From contig SVGP01000017.1 of assembly GCA_015056255.1 (NCBI GenBank), positions 1-64,000 of the forward strand: 64,000 nucleotides of DNA. Direction: 5' to 3'. Position numbers and translations under genes: made by a program. This stretch comes from Clostridiales bacterium. Lineage in GTDB: Bacteria > Bacillota > Clostridia > Christensenellales > Aristaeellaceae. Positions 50,694 to 59,765 of this stretch are shown here, piece by piece. Below the pieces are notes generated by a model. It saw nothing but the letters and a program-made list of their open reading frames with translations. It ran no database searches and was not told the DNA's origin. Position 1 is the stretch's first letter, and each line of letters begins with the position of its first letter.

Positions 50694-51021
50694 GGTTTGG
50701 ATTGTAAAATCGGCGGGAGAGGGGATCATTCGGTAAAAGAAGGGATACCGTATGGGGCTATACATCTGCTCCTATATGGGATTATGAATCGTAGGGCGGG
50801 GGCTTGCTCCCGCCGTATGAAACGGTTGATTTTCAATCCGCGAGACTTATGGAATTGGTGATAAAGAGTTTTGAAAGTGCGGTTTACAGATTTGAAGGGG
50901 GAAGCGGCGGCGGGAGCAAGCCCCCGCCCTACGCTGGCAATGTCATTGGTGATTCTGGAGGGGGGTGCGTGATATATAAACCATGCCCGTCCGGGTTTTA
51001 TCCGGACGGGCGTTGTTTGGA
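50694..51021. repeat. Gap with inverted P1 palindromes and terminator
   Basis: No gene. P1 palindromes at 50791-50815 and 50909-50933 are in opposite orientation, making a ~140-base inverted pair. At 50985-51011 GCCCGTCCGG / CCGGACGGGC lies ten bases beyond the ABC ATPase stop and probably ends that transcript, though its T-run is poor. Confidence 0.7.
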
Positions 51022-52146
51022 TTAGTAGATCAGGTTTTCGTTGGTATCTTTCCCGAAGAAATGCATGACTTTGCCGGAGAAGGTGATGTACATTTTCTTT
51101 CCGTACACGAGGCTGTTTCTCATTTCGTGGGAGAGGTTGATAGTGGGGATGCGGACGATTAAGCGGGTTTCATCCTCGGTGTAGACGTGAAGGTGAAGCT
51201 CGGATCCCATCATTTCGTTGACTTCCAAGGTACAGGGGATGGCGGCGGGGGAGTTTTCGTCGGCTAAGGTGATGTGCTCGGGACGAACGCCCAGGAAGAC
51301 CTCCTGCGGCTGAACGCCCTTGGCGGCGAGCTCTTCGCCCTTTTTGCCGTCCACTTCGATCTTTGCGCCGAAGGGAGTTACGAAATACTTGCCGTTTTCC
51401 TTTACGAGCTTGGTGGTCATCATGTTCATCTTGGGCGCGCCGATGAATTCGGCGACGAAGATGTTGTGGGGCATCTCGAAAACCTCGGTAGGGGTTCCGA
51501 CCTGCTCGATGATGCCGTCGCGCATGATGACGATGCGGTCGCCCAGCGTCATGGCTTCGGTCTGATCGTGCGTTACGTAGACGAAGGTGGTGTTGAGCTT
51601 CTGGCGAAGGAGGATGATCTCGGCGCGCATCTGATTGCGGAGCTTCGCATCGAGATTGGAAAGCGGCTCGTCCATCAGGAAGACCTTGGAATTTCTGACC
51701 ATGGCGCGGCCGATGGCGACTCTCTGGCGCTGACCGCCGGAAAGCGCGCGGGGCTTTCTCATCAGGTATTCGGTGATGCCGAGGATTTCGGCGGCGGAAG
51801 TAACCTTCTGGTAGATCTGATCCTCGGGCATATGCTGAAGGCGCAGGGAGAAGGCGATGTTGTCATAAACGGTCATGTGGGGATAGAGCGCATAGTTCTG
51901 GAAAACCATGGCGATGTCTCTGTCCTTGGGCTGAAGGTCGTTGACGACTACGCCGTCGATTTCGATGGTGCCGCCGGAAATGTCCTCAAGACCGGCGATC
52001 ATGCGAAGGGTGGTGGATTTTCCGCAGCCGGAGGGGCCGACGAAAACAACAAATTCCTTGTCCTTGATTTCGAGGTTGAAATCATGAACGGCAGTAACAT
52101 TATTATCGTAAACTTTTTTGACATCAGTCAGTTTTACGCATGCCAT
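51022..52146 (-). CDS. MalK/UgpC/MsmK-type sugar ABC ATPase
   Basis: 374 residues. Walker A FVGPSGCGKSTTLRMIAG (about 36-53), Q-loop VFQNYALYPHMTV, signature RALSGGQRQRVAIGRAM, Walker B VFLMDEPLSNLD, H-loop VYVTHDQTEAM and a C-terminal MalK-type OB domain (about 240-374, VFLGVRPEHITL). It powers carbohydrate import; MsmK/MsmX-like ATPases serve several transporters in Firmicutes. It follows the two permeases. Confidence 0.94.
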   Translation of the reverse strand: MACVKLTDVKKVYDNNVTAVHDFNLEIKDKEFVVFVGPSGCGKSTTLRMIAGLEDISGGTIEIDGVVVNDLQPKDRDIAMVFQNYALYPHMTVYDNIAFSLRLQHMPEDQIYQKVTSAAEILGITEYLMRKPRALSGGQRQRVAIGRAMVRNSKVFLMDEPLSNLDAKLRNQMRAEIILLRQKLNTTFVYVTHDQTEAMTLGDRIVIMRDGIIEQVGTPTEVFEMPHNIFVAEFIGAPKMNMMTTKLVKENGKYFVTPFGAKIEVDGKKGEELAAKGVQPQEVFLGVRPEHITLADENSPAAIPCTLEVNEMMGSELHLHVYTEDETRLIVRIPTINLSHEMRNSLVYGKKMYITFSGKVMHFFGKDTNENLIY

Positions 52147-52182
52147 ATTGAGTTTCTCCTTTTCTCAGTTTGCTTACGTCCG

Positions 52183-53067
52183 TTATCCCTTAACGGCGCC
52201 GCCGGTTACGCCTTCTACATAATACTTCTGAAGGCACATGAACAGGATCGTTACGGGAAGCGCTACCAATACGCCGCCGGCGCAGAACATGGTGTAGCAC
52301 TTGTCGATCTGATCGTGGTTGAGCCAGTCGTAAAGGCCGACGGCGACGTTTTTGCCGCTGGAGGTTCCGAAGGAGATATAGCGGGCAAATACGTAGTCGC
52401 CCCACGGAGCCATGAAGGCGGTTAAGATGGTGTAGATGACGATGGGCTTTGCAAGGGGCAGAATGATCTTCATAAGCACCTGCAGGCGCGTCGCGCCGTC
52501 TACGCGGGCTGCTTCGTCCAGGGATTTCGGAATGGTGTCGAAAAAGCCCTTGGAAACATAGTAGCCCATACCGGAGGAAGCGATGTAGACAAGGATGAGA
52601 CCGGGAACGGAATTGGCCTGCGTCATGCCAAGATCCTTAAGTACGTTGTAGAGGATGATCATGGTGAGCATGCCGGGGAACATGCCTAAGATGAGCATAA
52701 AGCGCATTAAGGGCTTTCTCAGCTTAAAGCGGAAGCGGGACAGCGTGTAGCTCATGCAAAGGACGATGATCGTCTGGAAAACAGCCGTCGCCATGGCGGC
52801 GATGAAGGTGTTCAAATACCACTTGGGAAAGTCGGTGTTCAAGAGGTTTTTGTAATTGTCAAGACCCCACACATGAGGAATGACATAGCCGACCTGATGG
52901 GTGGATTCCACTCTGAAGGACTGAAGCAGGATGCATACAAAGGGAACGAGCCAGATGATTGAAATGGCGACCAGAAGGAGGTAGATAGCGGTATTGGAAA
53001 GATTTCTGGAAGCCTTTAAGCCCATATGGCGCTTTTCAACTTTGGAGGAAACAATATTTTGACTCAT
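52183..53067 (-). CDS. MalG-type sugar ABC permease
   Basis: 294 residues, six membrane helices. N-terminal segment outside the helices includes SIIWLVPFVCILLQSF; the ATPase-coupling EAA loop is FFDTIPKSLDEAARVDGATRLQ (read as EAARVDGAT) near residue 190. Starts one base inside the upstream stop (TAATG), with GGAGG in the end of malF. Pairs with the MalF-type protein to import an oligosaccharide. Confidence 0.93.
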   Translation of the reverse strand: MSQNIVSSKVEKRHMGLKASRNLSNTAIYLLLVAISIIWLVPFVCILLQSFRVESTHQVGYVIPHVWGLDNYKNLLNTDFPKWYLNTFIAAMATAVFQTIIVLCMSYTLSRFRFKLRKPLMRFMLILGMFPGMLTMIILYNVLKDLGMTQANSVPGLILVYIASSGMGYYVSKGFFDTIPKSLDEAARVDGATRLQVLMKIILPLAKPIVIYTILTAFMAPWGDYVFARYISFGTSSGKNVAVGLYDWLNHDQIDKCYTMFCAGGVLVALPVTILFMCLQKYYVEGVTGGAVKG

Positions 53068-54608
53068 TACTGGAAATCCTCCTCATTCTTGATGGACGGA
53101 AGCACGTTGTATACAACAAGTGAAATGACCGCAACGGCAACGAATACGAGGATACCGATGACGGATGCGATGTTGTAGGCGGCTTCGGCGCCGGTCGTGA
53201 TTTTGAAAAGCCATGTGACGAGAAGGTCTGTGTAACCTACGCTTCCAGCTGCGGAAGACGCGGCGGGGTTGGTGGGCGCGCCGCCGGTCAAGAGGTAAAT
53301 AACGTTGAAGTTATTCATATTGCCGGTGAACGAGGTTAAGAGATAAGGACCGGTTACAAACAGCATGTAGGGCAGAGTGATTTTTCTGTACTGCTGCCAT
53401 GCGTTTGCGCCGTCGATGCGCGCGGATTCATAAAGATCCTGCGGGATGTTCATAAGGATACCGGTCGTGATTAGCATCAGATAAGGGATACCGATCCAGA
53501 TATTGATCAGGATGACCGAAACTCTGGCCCAGCTGGCCTCCTCCCAGAAGGGAAGCGCCTGATCGATCCAGCCCATGTTCATGAGGAAGCCGTTGATGAT
53601 GCCGTTTTTGGCAAACATCTTCGAGACATACAGAAGTGAAATGAACTGGGGGATGGCTATGGTCAGAACCAGGATCGTGCGCCAGAGCTTTTTCAGCTTG
53701 ATGCCCTTTTTGTTGATGGCCATGGCGACGAACATGCCGAGGAAGTAGTTGGTGAAGGTGGCAAAGAATGCCCAGATGAGCGTCCAGGTGAGCACTTCGC
53801 CGAACGTTGCCGAGTAGGACTGAACACTGCCCTGGGAATTGGCGGTCCAGGAGAGCATGGTGTTGAAGTTGTCAAGGCCTACCCAGGTGAAAAGGTTGTT
53901 GGTGTATCCGTTATGGCTGCCGTCAAAGTTTGTGAAGGCAACTAAAATCATGAAGAAGATGGGAAGAACGGTGAAGATGATGATGCCGGTTAAGGGCAGG
54001 GCGAGGAGCGTCTTATGGAACTGGTCGTCCACCATGCTGCGAAGGTCGTCCTTGCTGGACTTCAGCTTCTTGCCGGAGGCCAGAATCTGCTGAGCGATCT
54101 TATTCTGCTTGATGTTCACGCGCCAGGTGAAGAGGAAGGCGATGATGAAGAAGACGGTCAGAACGCTGTAGAGCAGAATTTTGAAAGAGTTGTCGTTGTA
54201 AACGGGGGTGAATACGTCGAGGATCGGATCATAGACGCTGGAGGGGCCGTTTTTACCGAGCGTTGTGATCAGGCTCAGCCAATGGCCGCCTGCCAGAATC
54301 ATGTAGCCGATAAACACGATTTCGAAGACCAAAAACAAAATTCCGCGAAGAACCTGACCACGGGCAATATTGCCAAAACCCATGACGAGGAAGGAGAGCC
54401 TTGTTTTCCAGTCTCCGTTTTTGAAGGTTAAGAAGATGTCGACGGCTTCGTTATAGATGCCGACAGCAATTGTTTTTAACAGGGAAAACAGCTTCATGAT
54501 AAGGCCGAAAAGCTTTGCAGGGATGGAGCATACGGAGGATGCGATCCGCACGAGGAATCTTTTCGCCTTTGGAAGCTTCAGATATTCCAGATCGGTATAC
54601 TTTTTCAT
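53067..54608 (-). CDS. MalF-type sugar ABC permease, extended N-terminus
   Basis: 513 residues against ~420-450 for most Firmicutes relatives. The first ~200 residues add two further hydrophobic segments (GILFLVFEIVFIGYMILAGG; ILLYSVLTVFFIIAFLFTW) and a charged linker. The permease core follows with six helices and the EAA loop IPQDLYESARIDGANAWQ. Resembles GanP/MdxF. The stop overlaps the MalG-type start. AAGGAG precedes the ATG. Confidence 0.92.
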   Translation of the reverse strand: MKKYTDLEYLKLPKAKRFLVRIASSVCSIPAKLFGLIMKLFSLLKTIAVGIYNEAVDIFLTFKNGDWKTRLSFLVMGFGNIARGQVLRGILFLVFEIVFIGYMILAGGHWLSLITTLGKNGPSSVYDPILDVFTPVYNDNSFKILLYSVLTVFFIIAFLFTWRVNIKQNKIAQQILASGKKLKSSKDDLRSMVDDQFHKTLLALPLTGIIIFTVLPIFFMILVAFTNFDGSHNGYTNNLFTWVGLDNFNTMLSWTANSQGSVQSYSATFGEVLTWTLIWAFFATFTNYFLGMFVAMAINKKGIKLKKLWRTILVLTIAIPQFISLLYVSKMFAKNGIINGFLMNMGWIDQALPFWEEASWARVSVILINIWIGIPYLMLITTGILMNIPQDLYESARIDGANAWQQYRKITLPYMLFVTGPYLLTSFTGNMNNFNVIYLLTGGAPTNPAASSAAGSVGYTDLLVTWLFKITTGAEAAYNIASVIGILVFVAVAVISLVVYNVLPSIKNEEDFQ

Positions 54609-54634
54609 ACCATCACTTAACTCCTTTATGGAAA

Positions 54635-54673
54635 ACAGCCGAAGCCAATTTTTTAATGATTGGCTCCGGCTGT
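54635..54673 (-). terminator. Hairpin between binding protein and permease genes
   Basis: ACAGCCGAAGCCAAT / ATTGGCTCCGGCTGT with a nine-base loop, then TTTT on the minus strand. A weaker ATTGCCG / GCGGCAAT hairpin lies at about 54684-54708. Likely lowers permease relative to binding-protein output. Confidence 0.7.
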
Positions 54674-54716
54674 CCGGTTTACCAATTGCCGGCTGTTAAG
54701 CGGCAATCAAATAAAA

Positions 54717-56204
54717 TTATTCAGCGGCTACGAGGGAAACGGTGCCGGTGGCTTCGTCGAACTGGACGTAGTAGGTGCCGGCGGTTTCAACCTTGAAGTT
54801 TTCGGCCGGGAAATTGTCATCCCAGGAAAGGCCCTTGCGAACTTTGAACTCAGTGCCGGCTTCCATGGCGAAAGCTTCGGTGGACTGCCAGATCGCGTTG
54901 GTCTTGAGCATGGTGAAGTCGGTGTCCCAGTTGGTGCCGTTTACGGTGCCGATAACGGTCCAGCCGTTCTTAACTTCGTCAGAGAGGGTGAACAGAGCTG
55001 CGATTTTGTTCTGATAGTTGTCAAGAGCAGCCTGCAGGCCGGCTTCGTCCTGAGCAGCCTTTACGTCATCGCCGATAACCTTGGCGATGTCCCACCAGGA
55101 GCCGTGGATCTGGCCCTGAGGCAGGGAGTAGGGAGACTGAGCGAGGAGCGCGGAGAGGCCGGGGTTGGCCTGAACGAGTTCGGAAGCCTGAGCAACAGTG
55201 TTGGAGGGACCCCAAGCATGCTTGTTGAAGCGGTCCATCTGGCACTCTTCGCCGGTCAGGTACTGAGCGAGTCTGTGAAGAGCGGCGGCCTTGTAGGCGT
55301 CAACCTGGGGCTTAACGCCCATGAGCTTGCAGCCGTTGAAGGAGCCGATGTGATAGGACTTGCCGTCAACTTCGAAGGAGGGGAGATCGGCAACGCCCAT
55401 GTTCTCGCCGAGGATGCCGGATACGGTGTTGTAATCCCAGGTGCCGGTTACAACAACGCCTGCGCCAGAGGAGAACTCAGCGCCGGAAGAAGAAGAGAGG
55501 TGGAAGGGAGAATCCACGAGCTTCTTCATACCCTTAACGGCGATCAGGCCTTCGGGGCTGTTGAAGGTATCGGTAACGGAGATGAACTCGCCGTCAGCGT
55601 CGGTGGTCCACTCGGAAACGCAGCCGGTGCCGAAGAAGAAGGAAGCGAGGTACCAAGCGGAGGTCTGCATCTCGAAGGCAAAGTACTTCTGGGCGGCTTC
55701 GCAGTCAGCGATAACGGCCTCGAGGGACTCGATGCTGTCTTCGGATACAACGCGCTTGTCATAGTACATGAAATAGCCGTTGTCAGCGGTCAGGGGATAG
55801 GCATAGATGGCGTCGCCGGACTGAGCTGCGGCAACAACACCAGCGGCGTTGTTGTTCACAACGAAATCAGCAGCGGCTACACCCAGCTTGGCCAGAGCGC
55901 CGGCCTGCACGAGGCGGGCAAACTGGTCCTGAGCGAAGCAGTACAGATCGCCGCCGGCTTCAACGTCGGTGATCATAAGGGTGGCGGCGTCAGCTTCGGA
56001 AACGGCCTCGATGGTGGCGTTGAACTTGATGCCGTCGGCGTTGGTCTGGTTGAAAGCTTCAACCTGAGCCTTGGTGGTCTCAACGATTTCCTGAGCAACC
56101 CAAATGGTTACGTCGTACTCTCCGGCCAGGCTGGAAGCGCCGGCGAAGGAGAAAACGGACAGAGCCATCATGGCGGTCAGAAGGAGAGCTAAGAACTTCT
56201 TCAT
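54717..56204 (-). CDS. MalE-type binding protein with extra C-terminal domain
   Basis: 495 residues from the ATG at 56204 (AAGGAAG upstream). Signal peptide 1-22 ending FAGASS; no lipobox Cys, so anchoring is unclear. MalE-type body to about residue 410: VTIWVAQEIVETTKAQVEAF (split), YPLTADNGYFMYYDK, GAGVVVTGTWDY, KLMGVKPQVDAYKAAALHRL. Residues ~415-495 form an added beta-rich domain (WTVIGTVNGTNWDTDF, FKVRKGLSWDDNF, GTYYVQFDEATG) that looks like SusE/SusF-type or similar starch-binding modules. It binds an oligosaccharide for the permeases downstream; maltodextrin or galacto-oligosaccharide are both consistent with the flanking enzymes. Confidence 0.88.
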   Translation of the reverse strand: MKKFLALLLTAMMALSVFSFAGASSLAGEYDVTIWVAQEIVETTKAQVEAFNQTNADGIKFNATIEAVSEADAATLMITDVEAGGDLYCFAQDQFARLVQAGALAKLGVAAADFVVNNNAAGVVAAAQSGDAIYAYPLTADNGYFMYYDKRVVSEDSIESLEAVIADCEAAQKYFAFEMQTSAWYLASFFFGTGCVSEWTTDADGEFISVTDTFNSPEGLIAVKGMKKLVDSPFHLSSSSGAEFSSGAGVVVTGTWDYNTVSGILGENMGVADLPSFEVDGKSYHIGSFNGCKLMGVKPQVDAYKAAALHRLAQYLTGEECQMDRFNKHAWGPSNTVAQASELVQANPGLSALLAQSPYSLPQGQIHGSWWDIAKVIGDDVKAAQDEAGLQAALDNYQNKIAALFTLSDEVKNGWTVIGTVNGTNWDTDFTMLKTNAIWQSTEAFAMEAGTEFKVRKGLSWDDNFPAENFKVETAGTYYVQFDEATGTVSLVAAE

Positions 56205-56407
56205 GTTGTTATCTTCCTTTCGATCTTTTTGATTTTTCAAAATGCACTCAAAATGCAGATTGAAGAATCCTCACGTTGAGATATTTTATAGTAAAAATGT
56301 AAAGTTACTATTATAAACTGAAAGAGTATATCCTGTTTAGTGCATTTTTAACATGAATTAACGGTTTTAATAGGCTTAAATGTGAAGTAAATGTTAAAAC
56401 TAAACGC

Positions 56408-58342
56408 TTATTTTACAGAGTTCAGCATTAGATCGTCAATTTTGCCCCATGCGCCGTTCCCCGCGCCCTCGCATTTGACGTATACGCCGACGGTGATTGT
56501 ATCGCCTCCATGATATTCGATTGCGTTCGTTTTTGCCGTACACCAGTTTCCGTAAAAGGTGATGGTCATGGGCGCGGAGGCGACGATTTCATCTCCCATC
56601 CTCACGTAGCAGTAAATGTCCGTCTTGCCCGCGTCACCGCCCATGATGGAGGCGGTGAGGGCGTATTTGCCTTCGGGAAGATCGGAAAGCGTCTGTTCCA
56701 AGGTAAACTCCACGCTGTTTTTCTTTGCCGACCAGAAATGCGCGTGCTTTGTGCCGGTCAGAGAATCCGTCTTTTTGTCTTCGATAAAGAGTTCATCGGC
56801 CTTGTTAAGGTCGGTGAAAACCCAGTTCTTTCCGCCCTCTTCAAAGCTGTAATCGGTCAGATAATTGTATTCGACCATTGAAACGTAAGCTCTTGCCGTC
56901 ATGCCGCCGGCTTCTCCCTCGATCACGTACTGGCTGGGGCCGGACGCATGCATTTTTTCGTCCATCTCATCCGTGAGATTCCAGACGACGTCAATTGACT
57001 GTTTCGTGTTGTCCGTCATCACGGCGTTCACGGTTTCGGGAAGGGAGAGGGGCGCGTTTAAATCGCAGATGAGGTTTACGTCCTCAAGCGCGTCGGGCGC
57101 GGGGGCGATTTCGTTTCCTTCGCGCATGAGCTTAAACACCTTTAACGATTCAAGGGGATGACCGGAGGCGTCGAACATTGCCTGGTTGTCCACTGCGTTT
57201 CCGCCGAAATACTTGCCCGCGTCGTTAGCGTCGTAGGTCTTGGCGTAGCTGGTCGCCCAGCCGGAGCCGTATCTTTCCCATATTTCGTTGTTTTTCTCCC
57301 AGCTTTCCGTGCCGACGGAAATCCACGTGCCCTCCCAGTAGACCACGCCGATGCCGGAGGGGGTCTTGTTTACGATGGCGTCGGTGATATCGATCACATT
57401 ATTGGCCTGCCCCTGAACGGTGAAGGGGTAGGATTTGATGATCGCGCCGCCGTCTGAAATGGTGTTTCCGTAAAAGTCGGTATCCTCCGCCGTGTAGGCA
57501 TAGGAGGTTTCCATGACCATGACCTTTTTACCATAGGTGTCTGCGATTTTAGTTAGGACTTCCGTCAGGTTTTCAAGCGAGCCGTGCCAGTAAGGGTAGT
57601 AAGAGGAAGCGAAAACATCGTAGTCCACCTTGTAATAGTCCATTTTGGAGGCATAGGTTTCATACGAGCCCGCCTTTTCGGGATTTGCAAAGTGCAAAGC
57701 CACCAGCGCGTCCGGGAAAACTTCTCTCGTCGCCTTTGCGCCCGCCTGCATCAGATACTGGATGTTGAACCATGTTTTTTCGCCGCACATTCTGCCGTTG
57801 GTTTCGTTACCAACCTGCACCATGCCCACGTCCACGCCTGCGTCTTTAAGCTTTAAAAGGCAGTCGCGGGTGTAATTGTAGAGCGCTTCCGTCTTTTCCT
57901 CAATTTCCATCCCCGCCCACGCTACGGGCACCATCTGTTTTCCAGGGTCAGCCCAGAAATCGGAATAATGGAAATTCGCGATCAGCTTCATGCCGTGTTT
58001 CGTCGCGCGCTGTCCGATCAGAACGGCTTTTTCGATGTCGCTATTTCCGCCGCCGTAGCCCTTGCCGGCCATGTTGTAGGGGTGGTTCCAGATGCGAACG
58101 CGGATGTGGGTCACGCCGCTCTCGGCGAGGACTTTGAAAACGTCTTCCTCGTTTCCTTCAAAATCGTAGTATTTCACGCCGCTGTCTTCCAGGGCAATGA
58201 CGGAGGATGCGTCCATGCCGAAGATGAAATCCTCGGGAAGGTTTTCGATTTTTCTGACATAAAGGCTGCTTTCCCCTTCCGAAAGCGCGGGAAGGCAGTT
58301 GAAGAACAGGGCGCAAAGCAGAACAAGAATGAGATATTTCAT
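56408..58342 (-). CDS. GH53 endo-beta-1,4-galactanase with CBM61-like tail
   Basis: 644 residues. Signal peptide 1-21; GH53 barrel (about 35-400) with FIFGMDASSV, THIRVRIWNHPY, LIANFHYSDFWADPGKQ, the acid/base in VQVGNETNG and the nucleophile in VMVMETSYAY. A bacterial Ig-like (Big_4) segment (about 420-500) and a CBM61-like beta-sandwich (about 505-644: YSFEEGGKNWVF, FTLEQTLSDLPEGKYAL, GKIDDLML) follow. It is secreted and cuts beta-1,4-galactan or arabinogalactan side chains to oligosaccharides. The importer genes start 204 bases downstream and galK/galE are in the window. AGGAGG precedes the ATG. Confidence 0.93.
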   Translation of the reverse strand: MKYLILVLLCALFFNCLPALSEGESSLYVRKIENLPEDFIFGMDASSVIALEDSGVKYYDFEGNEEDVFKVLAESGVTHIRVRIWNHPYNMAGKGYGGGNSDIEKAVLIGQRATKHGMKLIANFHYSDFWADPGKQMVPVAWAGMEIEEKTEALYNYTRDCLLKLKDAGVDVGMVQVGNETNGRMCGEKTWFNIQYLMQAGAKATREVFPDALVALHFANPEKAGSYETYASKMDYYKVDYDVFASSYYPYWHGSLENLTEVLTKIADTYGKKVMVMETSYAYTAEDTDFYGNTISDGGAIIKSYPFTVQGQANNVIDITDAIVNKTPSGIGVVYWEGTWISVGTESWEKNNEIWERYGSGWATSYAKTYDANDAGKYFGGNAVDNQAMFDASGHPLESLKVFKLMREGNEIAPAPDALEDVNLICDLNAPLSLPETVNAVMTDNTKQSIDVVWNLTDEMDEKMHASGPSQYVIEGEAGGMTARAYVSMVEYNYLTDYSFEEGGKNWVFTDLNKADELFIEDKKTDSLTGTKHAHFWSAKKNSVEFTLEQTLSDLPEGKYALTASIMGGDAGKTDIYCYVRMGDEIVASAPMTITFYGNWCTAKTNAIEYHGGDTITVGVYVKCEGAGNGAWGKIDDLMLNSVK

Positions 58343-58354
58343 GTATGTTTCCTC

Positions 58355-58909
58355 CTATTCAATTTCAAAAAGCAAGCTTGCGTATATCGGAGCTTCATCG
58401 CTGACGGCGGTTTCATTTTCAGTGTTATGAAGCGAATGCCTTCCAAAGGCGAGGTAATAATCCTGATCCTCATAGGCGATGTGTTCTGTCAGAATGCCGG
58501 ATGCGCTTTGCGCATCATATACCTTGATTCCGTAAAAAGCGCCGTCCGTTTCATAAGTTTCGCCGAGCGTAAGCGCGCTTTCGGGAAGCGGCGAGAGCCA
58601 CTCGAAATATTCGGTCATGCCGCTTTCGGAGAGGATGTAAAGGTCGGCGTTTCGGATCGCCTCCGATGACATCATTGAATAGGAAAAGGGACGTACCTGC
58701 GCAAGACGAATGATATCGGACGGGCGCGCTTCCAGTTTTGAAGCAATGAATGTGTCGCCCGGCACATCGCACTCGATGAAAAGAACGATTTTCTCTTCCC
58801 TCGGCGCGTCGGTCAGGAAAGTGAAAATCCAGCCCCATACAAATGCTGTCATCATGAGCCATAAAAGCATCAGGGGAATGAGGTTCATGATCTTTCTAAA
58901 CGCTTTCAT
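58355..58909 (-). CDS. Hypothetical membrane-anchored protein
   Basis: 184 residues. One N-terminal membrane segment (about 10-32, rich in L and M, MLLWLMMTAFVWGWIFTFL), then an outside domain with PREEKIVLFIECDVPGDTF and ALTLGETYETDGAFYGIKVYD, read in pieces. Unknown family. Its start overlaps the upstream stop (ATGA), and it ends twelve bases before the galactanase start, so the three may be cotranscribed. Confidence 0.7.
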   Translation of the reverse strand: MKAFRKIMNLIPLMLLWLMMTAFVWGWIFTFLTDAPREEKIVLFIECDVPGDTFIASKLEARPSDIIRLAQVRPFSYSMMSSEAIRNADLYILSESGMTEYFEWLSPLPESALTLGETYETDGAFYGIKVYDAQSASGILTEHIAYEDQDYYLAFGRHSLHNTENETAVSDEAPIYASLLFEIE

Positions 58910-59385
58910 CCGATCACCTCAATTCCCGTGACGTAGCCCTTGGCATGCTGAACGCGCACATATCCGCTTTTCGCAAGCGCGCCTGCAAAGCGGCTGTTTA
59001 CGGAAAGCGTCTCAATGTTTTCACCATCCGTCAGCGTGAGCTTTCGAATGGAAATGCTCTTTGGAATCTGAAATTCCATGGGCGACAGGCTGATATAGCC
59101 CTCCGAAGAGTGTTTTTCTTCCTTTATAATGTGTTCCATATGTCTGTATTCCCGAACAGCCGGGAGATAAGCCAGATTCAAAACCAGAATCGAAATCCAG
59201 CCCGAGAGCGTGAATTCAATAATGATAGCCAAAAGAAGCTTTCCGGCGGTTTTTGAGGACACGAAAAAACACATGACGATTGCTGCAAAGAGCGCGATTG
59301 TCATAAGCACTATGAGAAAGGCCCTCAGAATTCCGGCTCGTTTTTTTAAGAACAATAGCTTTTTCTCCGTATAAAACTGCGTCAT
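58906..59385 (-). CDS. Hypothetical two-helix membrane protein
   Basis: 159 residues from the ATG at 59385, nine bases after GGAG. Two membrane segments (about 18-45 and 50-72) and a cytoplasmic tail ending in a beta-rich ~80-residue part (ISLSPMEFQIPKSISIRKL, YVRVQHAKGYVTGIEV). Not recognised. Coupled to the next gene by overlap; the pair looks like a small membrane complex. Confidence 0.7.
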   Translation of the reverse strand: MTQFYTEKKLLFLKKRAGILRAFLIVLMTIALFAAIVMCFFVSSKTAGKLLLAIIIEFTLSGWISILVLNLAYLPAVREYRHMEHIIKEEKHSSEGYISLSPMEFQIPKSISIRKLTLTDGENIETLSVNSRFAGALAKSGYVRVQHAKGYVTGIEVIG

Positions 59386-59448
59386 GATCCCATCTCCGTT
59401 CATAGTAACTCATCATGGATCAGACAGCCAAAAAGCCGTATAAACCGC

Positions 59449-59652
59449 TTCCTCGGCTCCCTCTGATGAGGGAGCTGTCAAAACCGATGGTTTTGACTGA
59501 GGGAGAGATATACCCAAGATTTTTAAACACCAGTCGATTATAGGACACGCTGACACAGCGTTGATTCCCCAAAAACGAACGTCTCGTTCTCTCTCCCTCC
59601 GTCTTCGCCTGCGGCGAATCCACCTCCCTCATCAGAGGGAGGCGCGGCGGCT
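59449..59652. repeat. MITE-like element with inverted ends (family P2)
   Basis: The left end GGCTCCCTCTGATGAGGGAG and right end CTCCCTCATCAGAGGGAGG are inverted copies about 200 bases apart. Inside are TCAAAACC..GGTTTTGA and CGCCTGCGGCG hairpins and two CTCTCTCCC..blocks. No transposase. Related pieces lie at 14018, 27463 and 31627. The remaining gap to 59703 shows nothing else. Confidence 0.75.
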
Positions 59653-59703
59653 TCTGATCCGTGATGATATGCTTTTCTTCATTATATCACTTTTTTCGCA
59701 CTC

Positions 59704-59732
59704 TTGACAAGCAAGCGAATGTGTGCGATAGT
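59704..59732 (+). promoter_or_regulatory. Promoter of GH13 gene
   Basis: TTGACA (59704-59709), 17 bases, GATAGT (59727-59732) with a TGC extended -10. Confidence 0.75.
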
Positions 59733-59765
59733 ATGGATATTGATTTTTTTACGGGAGTGAATGCT

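Noticed and set aside
51274-52425. 383-codon plus-strand frame
   Set aside because: Opposite to the ABC ATPase with all its motifs; no ribosome site and unnatural composition.
54660-56192. 510-codon open frame on the plus strand
   Set aside because: It is the exact opposite strand of the binding-protein gene, which has a signal peptide, family motifs and a ribosome site; the plus frame has none and is Gly/Val-rich shadow sequence.
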